Assembly (NCBI GenBank): GCA_016721825.1
Contig: JADKHI010000006.1
Coordinates: forward strand, 750,083 to 814,082
Origin: Flavobacteriales bacterium
Lineage (GTDB): Bacteria > Bacteroidota > Bacteroidia > Flavobacteriales_F > PHOS-HE28
Direction of reading: 5' to 3'
DNA: 64,000 bases
Positions 17,402-25,703 of this stretch are shown here, one piece after another; within the stretch, counting starts at the first letter, position 1, and every line of letters starts with the position of its first letter. The notes beneath the pieces are model-generated. The model was given only the letters and a program-made list of their open reading frames with translations, did no database searches and was not told where the DNA came from. A program made the translations under genes and the position numbers.

Positions 17402-19860
17402 ACGCGCGCGGCCACCGTCTCGCAGACCTGGCCATCGCCGTGGGCGGTACCCTGCACGGCAACGGCGACGTCCGGATCACGGACCTCAGCATCGATTCGC
17501 GCCGGGCCATCGGCGCAGAAGGCACGCTCTTCATCGCCCTGCGCGGCGAACGGCACGATGGGCACCGTTACATCCCCGCCCTCATCAAGCAGGGGGTCCG
17601 GTGCTTTCTGGTGAACGCCGATAGCGTTCCCGTCGGTGTTAACTGCATCGCCGTGAACGATACGCTTGATGCCATGCAAAGGCTTGTGGCCTGGCATCGG
17701 AGCCACTTCCACGGTCCGGTGGTCGGTATTACCGGCAGCAATGGAAAGACCGTGGTGAAGGAGTGGCTCTTCCAACTGTTGCGTGGAACGGAACACATCG
17801 CACGCAGCCCCGGCAGCTGGAACAGCCAGGTCGGCGTGCCTCTCAGCGTGTGGGAGCTGGGTGCGGAACATACCCTCGGGCTCTTCGAAGCGGGCATCAG
17901 CAAGCCGGGCGAAATGGAGAAGCTCCGCGCTGTCATCAAGCCCACCATCGGCCTCTTCACCACGCTCGGTCCCGCTCACGGCGAGAACTTCCCGAGCGAC
18001 CTGGAGAAGGCCTTGGAAAAGGCGATGCTCTTTCGTGATGCACGCAGCATCATCTACTGTCGCGATCATGCGGTGGTGCATGAGGCGCTGGTGAAGAGCG
18101 GTCTGGCGCAGCGCACCGAGCTTCTCGATTGGTCCCGCGAGCAAAGCGCCTTCCTGCATGTCACCGGTGTACAGCACGATGGGGGGCTCACGCACGTGAA
18201 GGCCACGCACGACGGAAGCGAACACCGGTACACCCTGCCCTTCTCCGATGCAGCCTCCCTGGAGAACGCGTTGCATTGCATCACCTTGCTTTTGCACCTC
18301 GGCCACGCACCCGAATGGATCGCCGAGCGCCTGCTTCACCTGGCACCCGTGGCCATGCGATTGCAGATGCTTGAAGGCGTGCACGACAGCACCCTCATCA
18401 ACGACGCGTACAGCAACGATGTGGCCTCCCTCGGTGTGGCGTTGGAACATCTCGTACGCATGAGCGCGGACCGGAAACGGGTGGTCGTACTCACGGACAT
18501 CCTCGAAAGCGGTGAAACACCGCAGCGTCTGTACGAACGTGTTGGCCGCATGCTGAAGCAGGCCAAGGTGGCAGCGGTCTTCGCCGTTGGTCCTTCGATC
18601 ACGACCCATGCTTCCTTGCTTCCGGCGAACACCCGCTGTTTTGCTGACACCGAAGCGCTCTTGCACAGCGACGCTTCCGAGCATCTTGAAGGCCGTGTGG
18701 TGTTGGTCAAGGGTGCGCGCTCCTTCGGATTGGAGCGCGTGGTGGAACGCTGGCAGCAGCAGGTCCACGGTACGCAACTGGAGATCGACCTCGAAGCGCT
18801 GCGGCACAACCTGAATCACTACCGTTCGTTGCTGAAACCCGGCACCCGCGTGATGGCCATGGTGAAGGCCTTCGGCTATGGCGGTGGTGCGTTGGAACTT
18901 TCGCGTCTCTTCGCGCACGAACAGGTGGACTACCTCGGCGTGGCTTATGCGGATGAAGGCATTGAACTTCGGCAGAACGGGATCCACACACCGGTGCTGG
19001 TGATGAACCCCGAGCCCGTGCCGTTCGAAACGCTGCACCGCTTCCGACTGGAGGCCGAGGTGTACGACCTGCGCACGTTGCGCGAGGCCATCGCGTTCGC
19101 GCGCCATGTGCCTGACGCTTCGCCCGTACACCTGAAGTTGGACACCGGCATGCACCGGCTGGGCTTCACCGCACCCGACCTTCCACATCTCTTGGAAGCG
19201 TTGCGCGATCCGGGACCCTTACGCGTGGCCTCGCTCCTCTCCCACCTGGCCGCCAGCGAAGATCCGCAGCACGACGATTTCACGCGTGGCCAGATCGCGC
19301 GCTTCACGGAATGGGCCACCGCGATCGGTGAAGTGCTCGGCTACAAACCCCTCTGGCACGCTGCGAACTCCGGCGGCATCAGTCGCTTCCCGGAAGCCCA
19401 CTTCGACATGGTCCGCTTGGGCATCGGCCTGCACGGCATCGGCGTGGATGCTGCGGAGACCGCGAAACTTCGCCCAGCAGCCACCTTGCGCACCGTGATC
19501 GCGCAAGTGAAGGATGTGGCTCCACAAGAAACCGTGGGCTATGGCCGTCGCCACCGTGCGGAAGGGGCCTTGCGTATTGCCATTCTACCGATCGGTTACG
19601 CCGATGGCCTCAGTCGTCGACTGGGGAACGGTCAGGGGCGCGTATGGATCCACGGCAAGGAAGCGCGCTTCGTGGGCAGCATCTGCATGGACATGGCCAT
19701 GGTGGATGTGACCGACATTCCGTGTCGCGAAGGCGAAGAGGCGATCGTCTTCGGCCCGCAGTATCCGCTCAGCGACTATGCCCACGACCTTGGCACCATT
19801 CCGTACGAAGCCCTCACCAACATCAGCCAGCGGGTGAAGCGTGTGTATGTGCATGGATAG
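17398..19860 (+). CDS. bifunctional MurF ligase / alanine racemase
   Basis: Cell-wall fusion enzyme of 820 aa. Residues 1-455 are MurF (UDP-MurNAc-tripeptide:D-Ala-D-Ala ligase) with the ATP loop GITGSNGKT near 109-117 and an NDAYSND motif in place of the more usual NDxYNxNP. Residues of about 457-820 are alanine racemase with the PLP lysine in MVKAFGYG (Lys490), and PIGYADGL and GSICMDM in the C-terminal barrel. The fusion couples D-Ala supply to its use and is a known Bacteroidota arrangement. The start overlaps the tdk stop by 4 nt. Although the frame is open from 17101, that part is inside tdk and is not used. Confidence 0.95.
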   Translation: MNARGHRLADLAIAVGGTLHGNGDVRITDLSIDSRRAIGAEGTLFIALRGERHDGHRYIPALIKQGVRCFLVNADSVPVGVNCIAVNDTLDAMQRLVAWHRSHFHGPVVGITGSNGKTVVKEWLFQLLRGTEHIARSPGSWNSQVGVPLSVWELGAEHTLGLFEAGISKPGEMEKLRAVIKPTIGLFTTLGPAHGENFPSDLEKALEKAMLFRDARSIIYCRDHAVVHEALVKSGLAQRTELLDWSREQSAFLHVTGVQHDGGLTHVKATHDGSEHRYTLPFSDAASLENALHCITLLLHLGHAPEWIAERLLHLAPVAMRLQMLEGVHDSTLINDAYSNDVASLGVALEHLVRMSADRKRVVVLTDILESGETPQRLYERVGRMLKQAKVAAVFAVGPSITTHASLLPANTRCFADTEALLHSDASEHLEGRVVLVKGARSFGLERVVERWQQQVHGTQLEIDLEALRHNLNHYRSLLKPGTRVMAMVKAFGYGGGALELSRLFAHEQVDYLGVAYADEGIELRQNGIHTPVLVMNPEPVPFETLHRFRLEAEVYDLRTLREAIAFARHVPDASPVHLKLDTGMHRLGFTAPDLPHLLEALRDPGPLRVASLLSHLAASEDPQHDDFTRGQIARFTEWATAIGEVLGYKPLWHAANSGGISRFPEAHFDMVRLGIGLHGIGVDAAETAKLRPAATLRTVIAQVKDVAPQETVGYGRRHRAEGALRIAILPIGYADGLSRRLGNGQGRVWIHGKEARFVGSICMDMAMVDVTDIPCREGEEAIVFGPQYPLSDYAHDLGTIPYEALTNISQRVKRVYVHG

Positions 19861-19917
19861 GTATATGGATCGCTGGATCTGGCGGCAAGGAAGAACCAGG
19901 CCGTGCCCATGCAGGAA

Positions 19918-19925
19918 TAGCTTGG
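19918..19925 (+). promoter_or_regulatory. -7 promoter box TAGCTTGG, 4 nt before T9SS gene
   Basis: TAGCTTGG, CTCC, then ATG at 19930. One mismatch to TAnnTTTG; predicts a leaderless mRNA. Confidence 0.5.
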
Positions 19926-19929
19926 CTCC

Positions 19930-21153
19930 ATGCGGCACAACTACCTCTTGATCCTGCTCCTCAGTGTTGGGATCTCCTCGGCGAGTTCCTTGACGGCAAG
20001 CACATGCACCTCAGTTACCAACGGATCGTTCACCGCTCCTTCCGTTTGGGATTGCGGTTGTTCTCCGCTGACCTGCGACACACTGGTGATCGCACACACC
20101 CTAACACATGTCGGCGATGCGAGTTGGTCCAACCTGCTCGTGCACATCGAAGCTGCCGGAGCCTTGAGCGTAAGCGGCACGCTCACGCTCACCGGCGACC
20201 TATGGAACGAAGGAAACCTCTCTGCCGATCGCCTGACGCTGGGTGACAGCGCGAACTACATGAGCAACGCAGGCCTTCTGAGCGGCGACAACATCTACCT
20301 CCATGCCGACAGCTCACTGAACACCGGTGAGATCCAAGCTACCGACACGGTGTCCATAGGCTTGTCCAGCCGTTTCATCAATCCAGGAAACTGCGCGGGA
20401 AACTTCATGTGGACCGCCTACACGACGAACATCGGGAGCCTGGTCTTTGAGAAGATCGGCGCAGATGGGAACGTGGACAACACTGGCATGATCCGAGCTA
20501 GCTCTTCGATGGTCGTGTTCGACACCCTTGACAACAGTGTTGGAGCATACTTGGATGTGGACTCCCTATTCATCGGTTCGGCACTCATCACCAACGGTAT
20601 GATGAACGCACGTCAGTGGTTACGGATTTACAGCTACGGTGCATTGGACCTTGGCCAGACGGGGCAGGTGTTCTGCAACGGTAACCTGTCCAACATCGGT
20701 ACCATCAAAGGGTATGGAGACCTGTGCATCCAGGGCATGTCCTTCAACTACGGGTCGATCACCGATTCACCGGACATCTGTGATATCAGCAACTTCAACG
20801 CTGGACCACCCTACTTGGACCTCAATTCAGGCTTCGTGGGTTCCAATGTGAACTGGTGTCCCGGCGCGAATTGCTCCAGCTTGGGAGGGCCCGAGATTGA
20901 TCGGTCGCCTGAGCTCAGCGCCCATCCGATACCCGCTTCCGACCGCGTCATGGTCGCCGGTTTCTCGATGAGAGCGAACACCGCGGTGGAACTTTCGGAC
21001 ATGCATGGTCGTGTATACCACGCTGCGTGGCAAGCTAACGCTGACGGCCTCGTGCTGTACCGCAATGGTCTTCCGACCGGCACCTACCTGCTGCGGATCT
21101 TGGATCGGAACGCTTCGCCCCGCACGGTCCGCATTGTCTTCTCGGACCAGTAA
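19930..21153 (+). CDS. secreted T9SS type A cargo, beta-helix-like
   Basis: Secreted protein of 407 aa with a signal peptide (MRHNYLLILLLSV to about residue 23). The mature part opens with a G8/CHU-like segment (FTAPSVWDCGCSP) frequent in Bacteroidota surface proteins, then repeats short Leu/Asn/Thr strands (LTLTGDLWNEGNLSADRLTLG) suggesting a right-handed beta-helix of filamentous type. It ends in a type A sorting domain (SAHPIPASDRVMVAG to the C-terminus). Role: surface or secreted adhesin-like protein, inferred from architecture only. The subtilase gene follows in the same direction after 109 nt with its own -7 box. Confidence 0.88.
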   Translation: MRHNYLLILLLSVGISSASSLTASTCTSVTNGSFTAPSVWDCGCSPLTCDTLVIAHTLTHVGDASWSNLLVHIEAAGALSVSGTLTLTGDLWNEGNLSADRLTLGDSANYMSNAGLLSGDNIYLHADSSLNTGEIQATDTVSIGLSSRFINPGNCAGNFMWTAYTTNIGSLVFEKIGADGNVDNTGMIRASSSMVVFDTLDNSVGAYLDVDSLFIGSALITNGMMNARQWLRIYSYGALDLGQTGQVFCNGNLSNIGTIKGYGDLCIQGMSFNYGSITDSPDICDISNFNAGPPYLDLNSGFVGSNVNWCPGANCSSLGGPEIDRSPELSAHPIPASDRVMVAGFSMRANTAVELSDMHGRVYHAAWQANADGLVLYRNGLPTGTYLLRILDRNASPRTVRIVFSDQ

Positions 21154-21239
21154 GGTCGCGAACTGGCTTTCCAAGAAGCGCCGTGATCGCGAAGCGCTTA
21201 GCGGACTGTCACCCACACGTCCGAGGGGGCTGTCCGGCC

Positions 21240-21247
21240 TACCTTCG
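21240..21247 (+). promoter_or_regulatory. -7 promoter box TACCTTCG before subtilase
   Basis: TACCTTCG, 15 nt upstream of the ATG at 21263. One mismatch to TAnnTTTG. Confidence 0.45.
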
Positions 21248-21262
21248 TGGCCGAAGCATCCT

Positions 21263-23878
21263 ATGAAAAACCTCTTCCTTTCATTCATGGCCGTTATCGG
21301 CCTTGCCACTACCTCTTCTGCCCAACAAGCGATCATCCCGGGCGACATTCTCGTGATGCTGAAGCCCGGCGCTGCGGCCACCGCGATCGCCACTGACCTG
21401 GCCACCTTTAATGGGCAGGCCACGGAGTTGCGCGTGGTGAAGGAGCTGAGCGCCCCGATGCGCATCTGGCAGCTGCACTATTCGAACACCGCCTTGCCGC
21501 AGGAGGTGATGCTTCGCGCCGTGAAGGGCCACCGGGCCGTGCAGTTCGCACAGAATAATCACGTTGTGAAGGACCGCACCGTCCCAAATGACACTGAGTA
21601 CGGCACGCAATGGCACCACCAGAACATCGACAGTGAAGCGGCGTGGGACATCACCACCGGAGGCGTGACGGCGACCGGTGATACGATCGTGGTGTGCATC
21701 ATCGAGAACGCGGACCTGCCGCACCCCGATCTGATCGGCAACGCGTGGTACAACTTCCAGGAGATCCCGAACAACAGCCTCGACGACGACGCGAACGGCT
21801 ACGTGGACGACTTCGAAGGATGGAACCCGCAGAACGACAACGACAACGTGTACGGCGGAAGTCATGGCACCGAGGTGGCCGGCATGATCGGTGCGAAAGG
21901 CAACAACGCGGAAGGCGTGGCCGGTGCCAATTGGGATGTGAAGATGATGGTGGTGACGCGCCAGGGCGTGGGCGAAGCACAGGTCATCGAATCCTACACC
22001 TATCCACTGGTGATGCGCCGCCTATACAACCAGACGGGCGGTGGTAAGGGGGCCTTCGTGGTGGCCACCAACGCCAGCTGGGGCATTGACAATGCCGACC
22101 CTTCCGACTTCCCGCTGTGGTGTGCGATCTACGACACGCTCGGTACGGCAGGTGTGCTGAACTGCGGCGCCACCGCCAACAACAACGTGGATGTGGATGC
22201 CGTCGGCGACATGCCCACCGCGTGCAGCAGTGACTTCATGATCAGCGTCACCGCCACGAACACGAGCGACATGCGGACCTTCAGCGGTTACGGCGCCACG
22301 ACCATCGACGTGGGTGCTCCGGGCGACAACGTGTACACGACGGAGATCGGCGGTGGCTACACCAGCACCAGCGGCACCAGCTTCGCCAGTCCGCTCACCG
22401 CAGGGGTCATCGGGCTGATCTGCAGCAGCCCCTGCCCCAGCTTCGCGGCCTTGATGCAGGGCGATCCGCAAGCGGGCGCCTTGTACGTGCGGCAGGCGCT
22501 TTTCAACGGTGTGGAACAGGTGGGCAACCTGCCTGGGAACACCGTCACCGGCGGTCGCATCAACGCAGCGAACAGCGTGCAGTGGGTCATGAACAACTGC
22601 GGCACCTGCCCGAACCCGTACAACCTGACCGCCACCAGCGTGGCCTTGGGGGAAAGTACGCTCGGCTGGAGCGCTGTCGGTTCCCCGGTGTTCAATGTGC
22701 AGTACCGTCCGGTGGGTGGCGGAGCCTGGACCTCTGTGCCGAACCTCGTCAACAACAACCTCTCGCTCAGCGGGCTTTCGAACTGCACGGACTACGAGTT
22801 CCAAGTGGAAGCCTTGTGCGACACCAGCAGCAGCGGTTTCTCTCCGCTGTTCACGTGGACCAGTGAGGGTTGCTGCACGGCTCCGTTGAACGTGAGCGTC
22901 TCTATCAACGATGCGGTCAACGCCACGGCGACGTGGAACACGGTTCTGGCCGCAGGCACCTACGAGCTGCGCTACCGCATCACCGGAACCAGCACATGGA
23001 CCACCCTCAGCGGCCTTACGGGCACCAGCACGGTGATCAACGGGCTGGACAGTTGCACCACCTACGACCTGGAAATGGGCAGCAGCTGCAACGGTGACCC
23101 GAGCGGCTGGAGCACCACCACCACCTTCTCCACCACAGGCTGCGGAGATTGTGTGGACAACACGTATTGCCCAAGCGCTTCGGACGATGCGAGCACCGAA
23201 TGGATCGCGAACGTCACCGTTGGCACCTTGAACAACACGAGCGTTTCGGACGACGGGTACGGCGACTACACGGGGCAGAGCACCACCTTGGTGATCGGGC
23301 AGTCCTACCCCATCAGCCTGACACCCGGCTTCAGCAACTTCCCCTACAACGAATGGTTCAAGGTCTATATCGACCAGGACCACGATGGTCTGTTCAGCGC
23401 GAGCGAAATGGTGTTCGACGCGGGTTCCGCCAGTGCAACCGCCGCCATCGGCCAGCTCAGCATTCCGGCCACGGCCCTGCCTGGAAGCACACGTCTGCGC
23501 GTGGTGATGCGCTACAACGCCGCTCCCTCGGACGGCTGCGAGGACGGCTATGACTACGGCGAGACCGAGGATTACTGTGTGACCTTGAATAGCACGGTGG
23601 GCGTGGCCGAGTTGAACGAAGGTGTGAAGGTCACGGTGTTCCCTGACCCTGCTGACCGGGACATTTTCTTCGACATCAGCACGCCGGGTGGGAAGGGCGC
23701 GATAACCATCGACGTGTTGGACAACAGTGGACGACTTGTAACCCGGAAAGCTGTGCAGCAAGGTCGCGCCACCATCACCACGGCTTGGTTGGAAGAAGGC
23801 CTTTACGTCTACAGCGTGAAGCAGGGTGGGGAGGAATTGAAGCGTGGGAAGTTCGTGGTGTTCCACGGCCTGTACTGA
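21263..23878 (+). CDS. S8 subtilase-like protein with Fn3, GEVED and T9SS sorting domains; catalytic Asp unclear
   Basis: Secreted protein of 871 aa: signal peptide (to about residue 21), inhibitor I9-like propeptide, S8 fold (about 110-385), two fibronectin III domains (about 535-710), a GEVED domain (about 715-840; IDQDHDGLFSASE, CEDGYDYGETEDYC) and a type A sorting domain. His201 (GGSHGTEVAG) and Ser373 (SGTSFASP) of the triad are present. The Asp strand reads CIIENADLPHPDL, and an ungapped alignment puts Ile147 at the Asp position with Glu148 beside it, so activity is uncertain. The frame is open from 21005, but the signal peptide and the -7 box fix the start at 21263. Confidence 0.92.
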   Translation: MKNLFLSFMAVIGLATTSSAQQAIIPGDILVMLKPGAAATAIATDLATFNGQATELRVVKELSAPMRIWQLHYSNTALPQEVMLRAVKGHRAVQFAQNNHVVKDRTVPNDTEYGTQWHHQNIDSEAAWDITTGGVTATGDTIVVCIIENADLPHPDLIGNAWYNFQEIPNNSLDDDANGYVDDFEGWNPQNDNDNVYGGSHGTEVAGMIGAKGNNAEGVAGANWDVKMMVVTRQGVGEAQVIESYTYPLVMRRLYNQTGGGKGAFVVATNASWGIDNADPSDFPLWCAIYDTLGTAGVLNCGATANNNVDVDAVGDMPTACSSDFMISVTATNTSDMRTFSGYGATTIDVGAPGDNVYTTEIGGGYTSTSGTSFASPLTAGVIGLICSSPCPSFAALMQGDPQAGALYVRQALFNGVEQVGNLPGNTVTGGRINAANSVQWVMNNCGTCPNPYNLTATSVALGESTLGWSAVGSPVFNVQYRPVGGGAWTSVPNLVNNNLSLSGLSNCTDYEFQVEALCDTSSSGFSPLFTWTSEGCCTAPLNVSVSINDAVNATATWNTVLAAGTYELRYRITGTSTWTTLSGLTGTSTVINGLDSCTTYDLEMGSSCNGDPSGWSTTTTFSTTGCGDCVDNTYCPSASDDASTEWIANVTVGTLNNTSVSDDGYGDYTGQSTTLVIGQSYPISLTPGFSNFPYNEWFKVYIDQDHDGLFSASEMVFDAGSASATAAIGQLSIPATALPGSTRLRVVMRYNAAPSDGCEDGYDYGETEDYCVTLNSTVGVAELNEGVKVTVFPDPADRDIFFDISTPGGKGAITIDVLDNSGRLVTRKAVQQGRATITTAWLEEGLYVYSVKQGGEELKRGKFVVFHGLY

Positions 23879-23895
23879 GCGATACCGCGAGAAAG

Positions 23896-23931
23896 GCCCG
23901 CCGTTCCGGCTGATGCGGACGGCGGGCTTTT
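23896..23931 (+). terminator. rho-independent terminator after subtilase
   Basis: Stem GCCCGCCGT (23896-23904) / ACGGCGGGC (23919-23927), 14-nt loop, then TTTT. It lies 17 nt after the stop. Confidence 0.85.
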
Positions 23932-23941
23932 CCATTGGAAC

Positions 23942-23949
23942 TATCTTGG
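23942..23949 (+). promoter_or_regulatory. -7 promoter box TATCTTGG before GT2 gene
   Basis: TATCTTGG, 9 nt before the ATG at 23959 and 11 nt after the terminator tail. It selects the start at 23959 over an in-frame ATG at 23935, which lies upstream of the box. Confidence 0.5.
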
Positions 23950-23958
23950 CCGTCCACC

Positions 23959-24714
23959 ATGCGATCGCTTTCCGCCGTCATCATCACCTTCAACGAAGAG
24001 CGCAACCTCGGGCGCTGTCTGGCTTCTTTGAAGGGTGTCGCCGACGACATCGTGGTCCTGGATTCCTTCAGCACGGACCGCACCGAGGCCATTGCGAAGG
24101 AGCATGGCGCCCGCTTCATGCAGCACGCCTTCGATGGCCACATCGAGCAGAAGAACCGCGCCATCACGCACGCGCTACATCCCTTCATCCTGTCGTTGGA
24201 TGCGGATGAAGCCTTGGATGACAGCCTGCGAAAGGCAGTTCTTCAAGCGAAGAACGGCGAAGCCGATGGCTATACGATGAACCGGCTGACGAACTATTGC
24301 GGCAGTTGGATCCGGCACGGTGGCTGGTACCCGGATGTGAAGCTGCGCTTGTGGGACAGCCGCAAGGGTCGTTGGACCGGTGTGAACCCGCACGACCGGT
24401 ACGAGCTGGACGCCGGTTCACGCATCGAGCACCTTCCAGGCGACATCCTCCACTACAGCTACTACACGCTGGCCGACCACATTCGGCAGGTGAACTACTT
24501 CACCGACATCATGGCGCAGGCGAACCTGGAGCGCGGCAAACGCAGCAACCTGTTGCGCATCCTCTTCAGCCCTTTGGTGAAGTTCGTGGGTGACTATGTG
24601 TTCCGCCTCGGCTTCGTGGACGGCTACCACGGCTTCGTGATCGCCATGGTGAGCGCGCACGCCACGTTCCTGAAGTACGCCAAGCTGCGCGACCTTCAGC
24701 GCGTCCGACCATGA
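23959..24714 (+). CDS. family 2 glycosyltransferase, LPS core (WaaE/KdtX-like)
   Basis: Cytoplasmic-face GT2 of 251 aa. It has the opening strand LSAVIITFNEERNLGRCL, VVLDSFSTDRTE and the metal-binding SLDADEAL, with a C-terminal amphipathic region (YVFRLGFVDGYHGF) as in the beta-1,4-glucosyltransferases that decorate the LPS inner core. Its stop overlaps the next ATG by 4 nt, pairing it with a heptosyltransferase-family enzyme and, across the convergent junction, with an O-antigen ligase. The LPS role is inferred from family plus neighbours; the sugar is unknown. Confidence 0.9.
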   Translation: MRSLSAVIITFNEERNLGRCLASLKGVADDIVVLDSFSTDRTEAIAKEHGARFMQHAFDGHIEQKNRAITHALHPFILSLDADEALDDSLRKAVLQAKNGEADGYTMNRLTNYCGSWIRHGGWYPDVKLRLWDSRKGRWTGVNPHDRYELDAGSRIEHLPGDILHYSYYTLADHIRQVNYFTDIMAQANLERGKRSNLLRILFSPLVKFVGDYVFRLGFVDGYHGFVIAMVSAHATFLKYAKLRDLQRVRP

Positions 24715-25703
24715 AGCTGCCGCGCACGATCATCCTCTCGCGGCCGGACGCGCTGGGCGATGCGGTGGTCACGCTTCCCATGGCCGGACTGATCAAAAAA
24801 CACTCACCTCAGACACGGATCATCGCTCTGGTGAAGCAGTACACGCGCCCCGTATGGCAGCACTGCGCCCATGTAGATGCGATCATCACCTTGGAAGAGT
24901 TGGCGACTGGCGATCCGGTAGCCCGGTTACGGGAGCTCAACGCCGATGCGCTGGTGCATGTCTTCCCTCACCGCGACGTGGCTACCTGGGGAAAACAAGC
25001 CGGCATTCCGCAACGCATTGGGACCAGCCATCGGTGGTGGCATTGGCTCACGTGCACCGAACGGGTCTCCTTCAGCCGACGGAAAAGCGACCTGCACGAA
25101 GCGCAATTGAACATCAAGTTGCTGGCTCCGTTCGGGATCGATGTACCCCGTACCGATGTTCTCTCAACACTCTCCGGATTGCGTCGTCCGGCAGTACCTG
25201 CATCCGTGACCCGCTTGCTCCGCACCGATCGCAGGCGCGTGATCCTGCATCCTTTGCTAGGCAGTGGCGTGGGCTGGGGACTGCACAACCACGCGGCAGT
25301 GATCCGCTCGTTGGATCCGCAACAATGGCAAGTGATCGTGACAGGCACTGCGGCTGAAGCTGAGCGCTACGGCAGCCACCTTCCTTTGGACCTTCCCCAT
25401 GTGATTGATGCCGGAGGGAAGCTCTCGCTCACGGAACTGCTGGCCTTGATCGGCGGGTGCAACGCGCTCGTTGCGGCCAGCACCGGACCCTTGCACATCG
25501 CTGCCGCATTGGGCATTCGGGCCATCGGCCTTTACTCCATGCGCAGACCGATCCACCCAGGTCGATGGTCCCCCTTGGGACCTGACGCGCACGCCTTGGT
25601 CCACGACAAGGAATGCTCGGCTTGTGCTGCAGGGAAGCCCTGCGACTGCATCACACGGATCGAGCCGCGCCGGGTGCTGGCCTTGTTGGAGGAGCTTCGT
25701 TGA
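24711..25703 (+). CDS. family 9 glycosyltransferase (LPS heptosyltransferase-like)
   Basis: GT-B glycosyltransferase of 330 aa in the ADP-heptose:LPS heptosyltransferase family. It has the N-terminal LSRPDALGDAVVTLPM, HPLLGSGVGWGLHNH near residue 185 and the donor-site segment VAASTGPLHIAAALG near 255, all family hallmarks. Three cysteines (CSACAAGKPCDC) near the C-terminus are in the position often seen in Bacteroidota members. The start overlaps the GT2 stop by 4 nt (operon). Its last 53 nt overlap, tail to tail, the coding end of the O-antigen ligase gene on the other strand. Confidence 0.93.
   Translation: MKLPRTIILSRPDALGDAVVTLPMAGLIKKHSPQTRIIALVKQYTRPVWQHCAHVDAIITLEELATGDPVARLRELNADALVHVFPHRDVATWGKQAGIPQRIGTSHRWWHWLTCTERVSFSRRKSDLHEAQLNIKLLAPFGIDVPRTDVLSTLSGLRRPAVPASVTRLLRTDRRRVILHPLLGSGVGWGLHNHAAVIRSLDPQQWQVIVTGTAAEAERYGSHLPLDLPHVIDAGGKLSLTELLALIGGCNALVAASTGPLHIAAALGIRAIGLYSMRRPIHPGRWSPLGPDAHALVHDKECSACAAGKPCDCITRIEPRRVLALLEELR

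Noticed and set aside
22022..23935. Long minus-strand open frame opposite the subtilase
   Set aside because: Shadow of the subtilase gene: no start context, no motifs, Arg/Val/Gly/His-rich composition.
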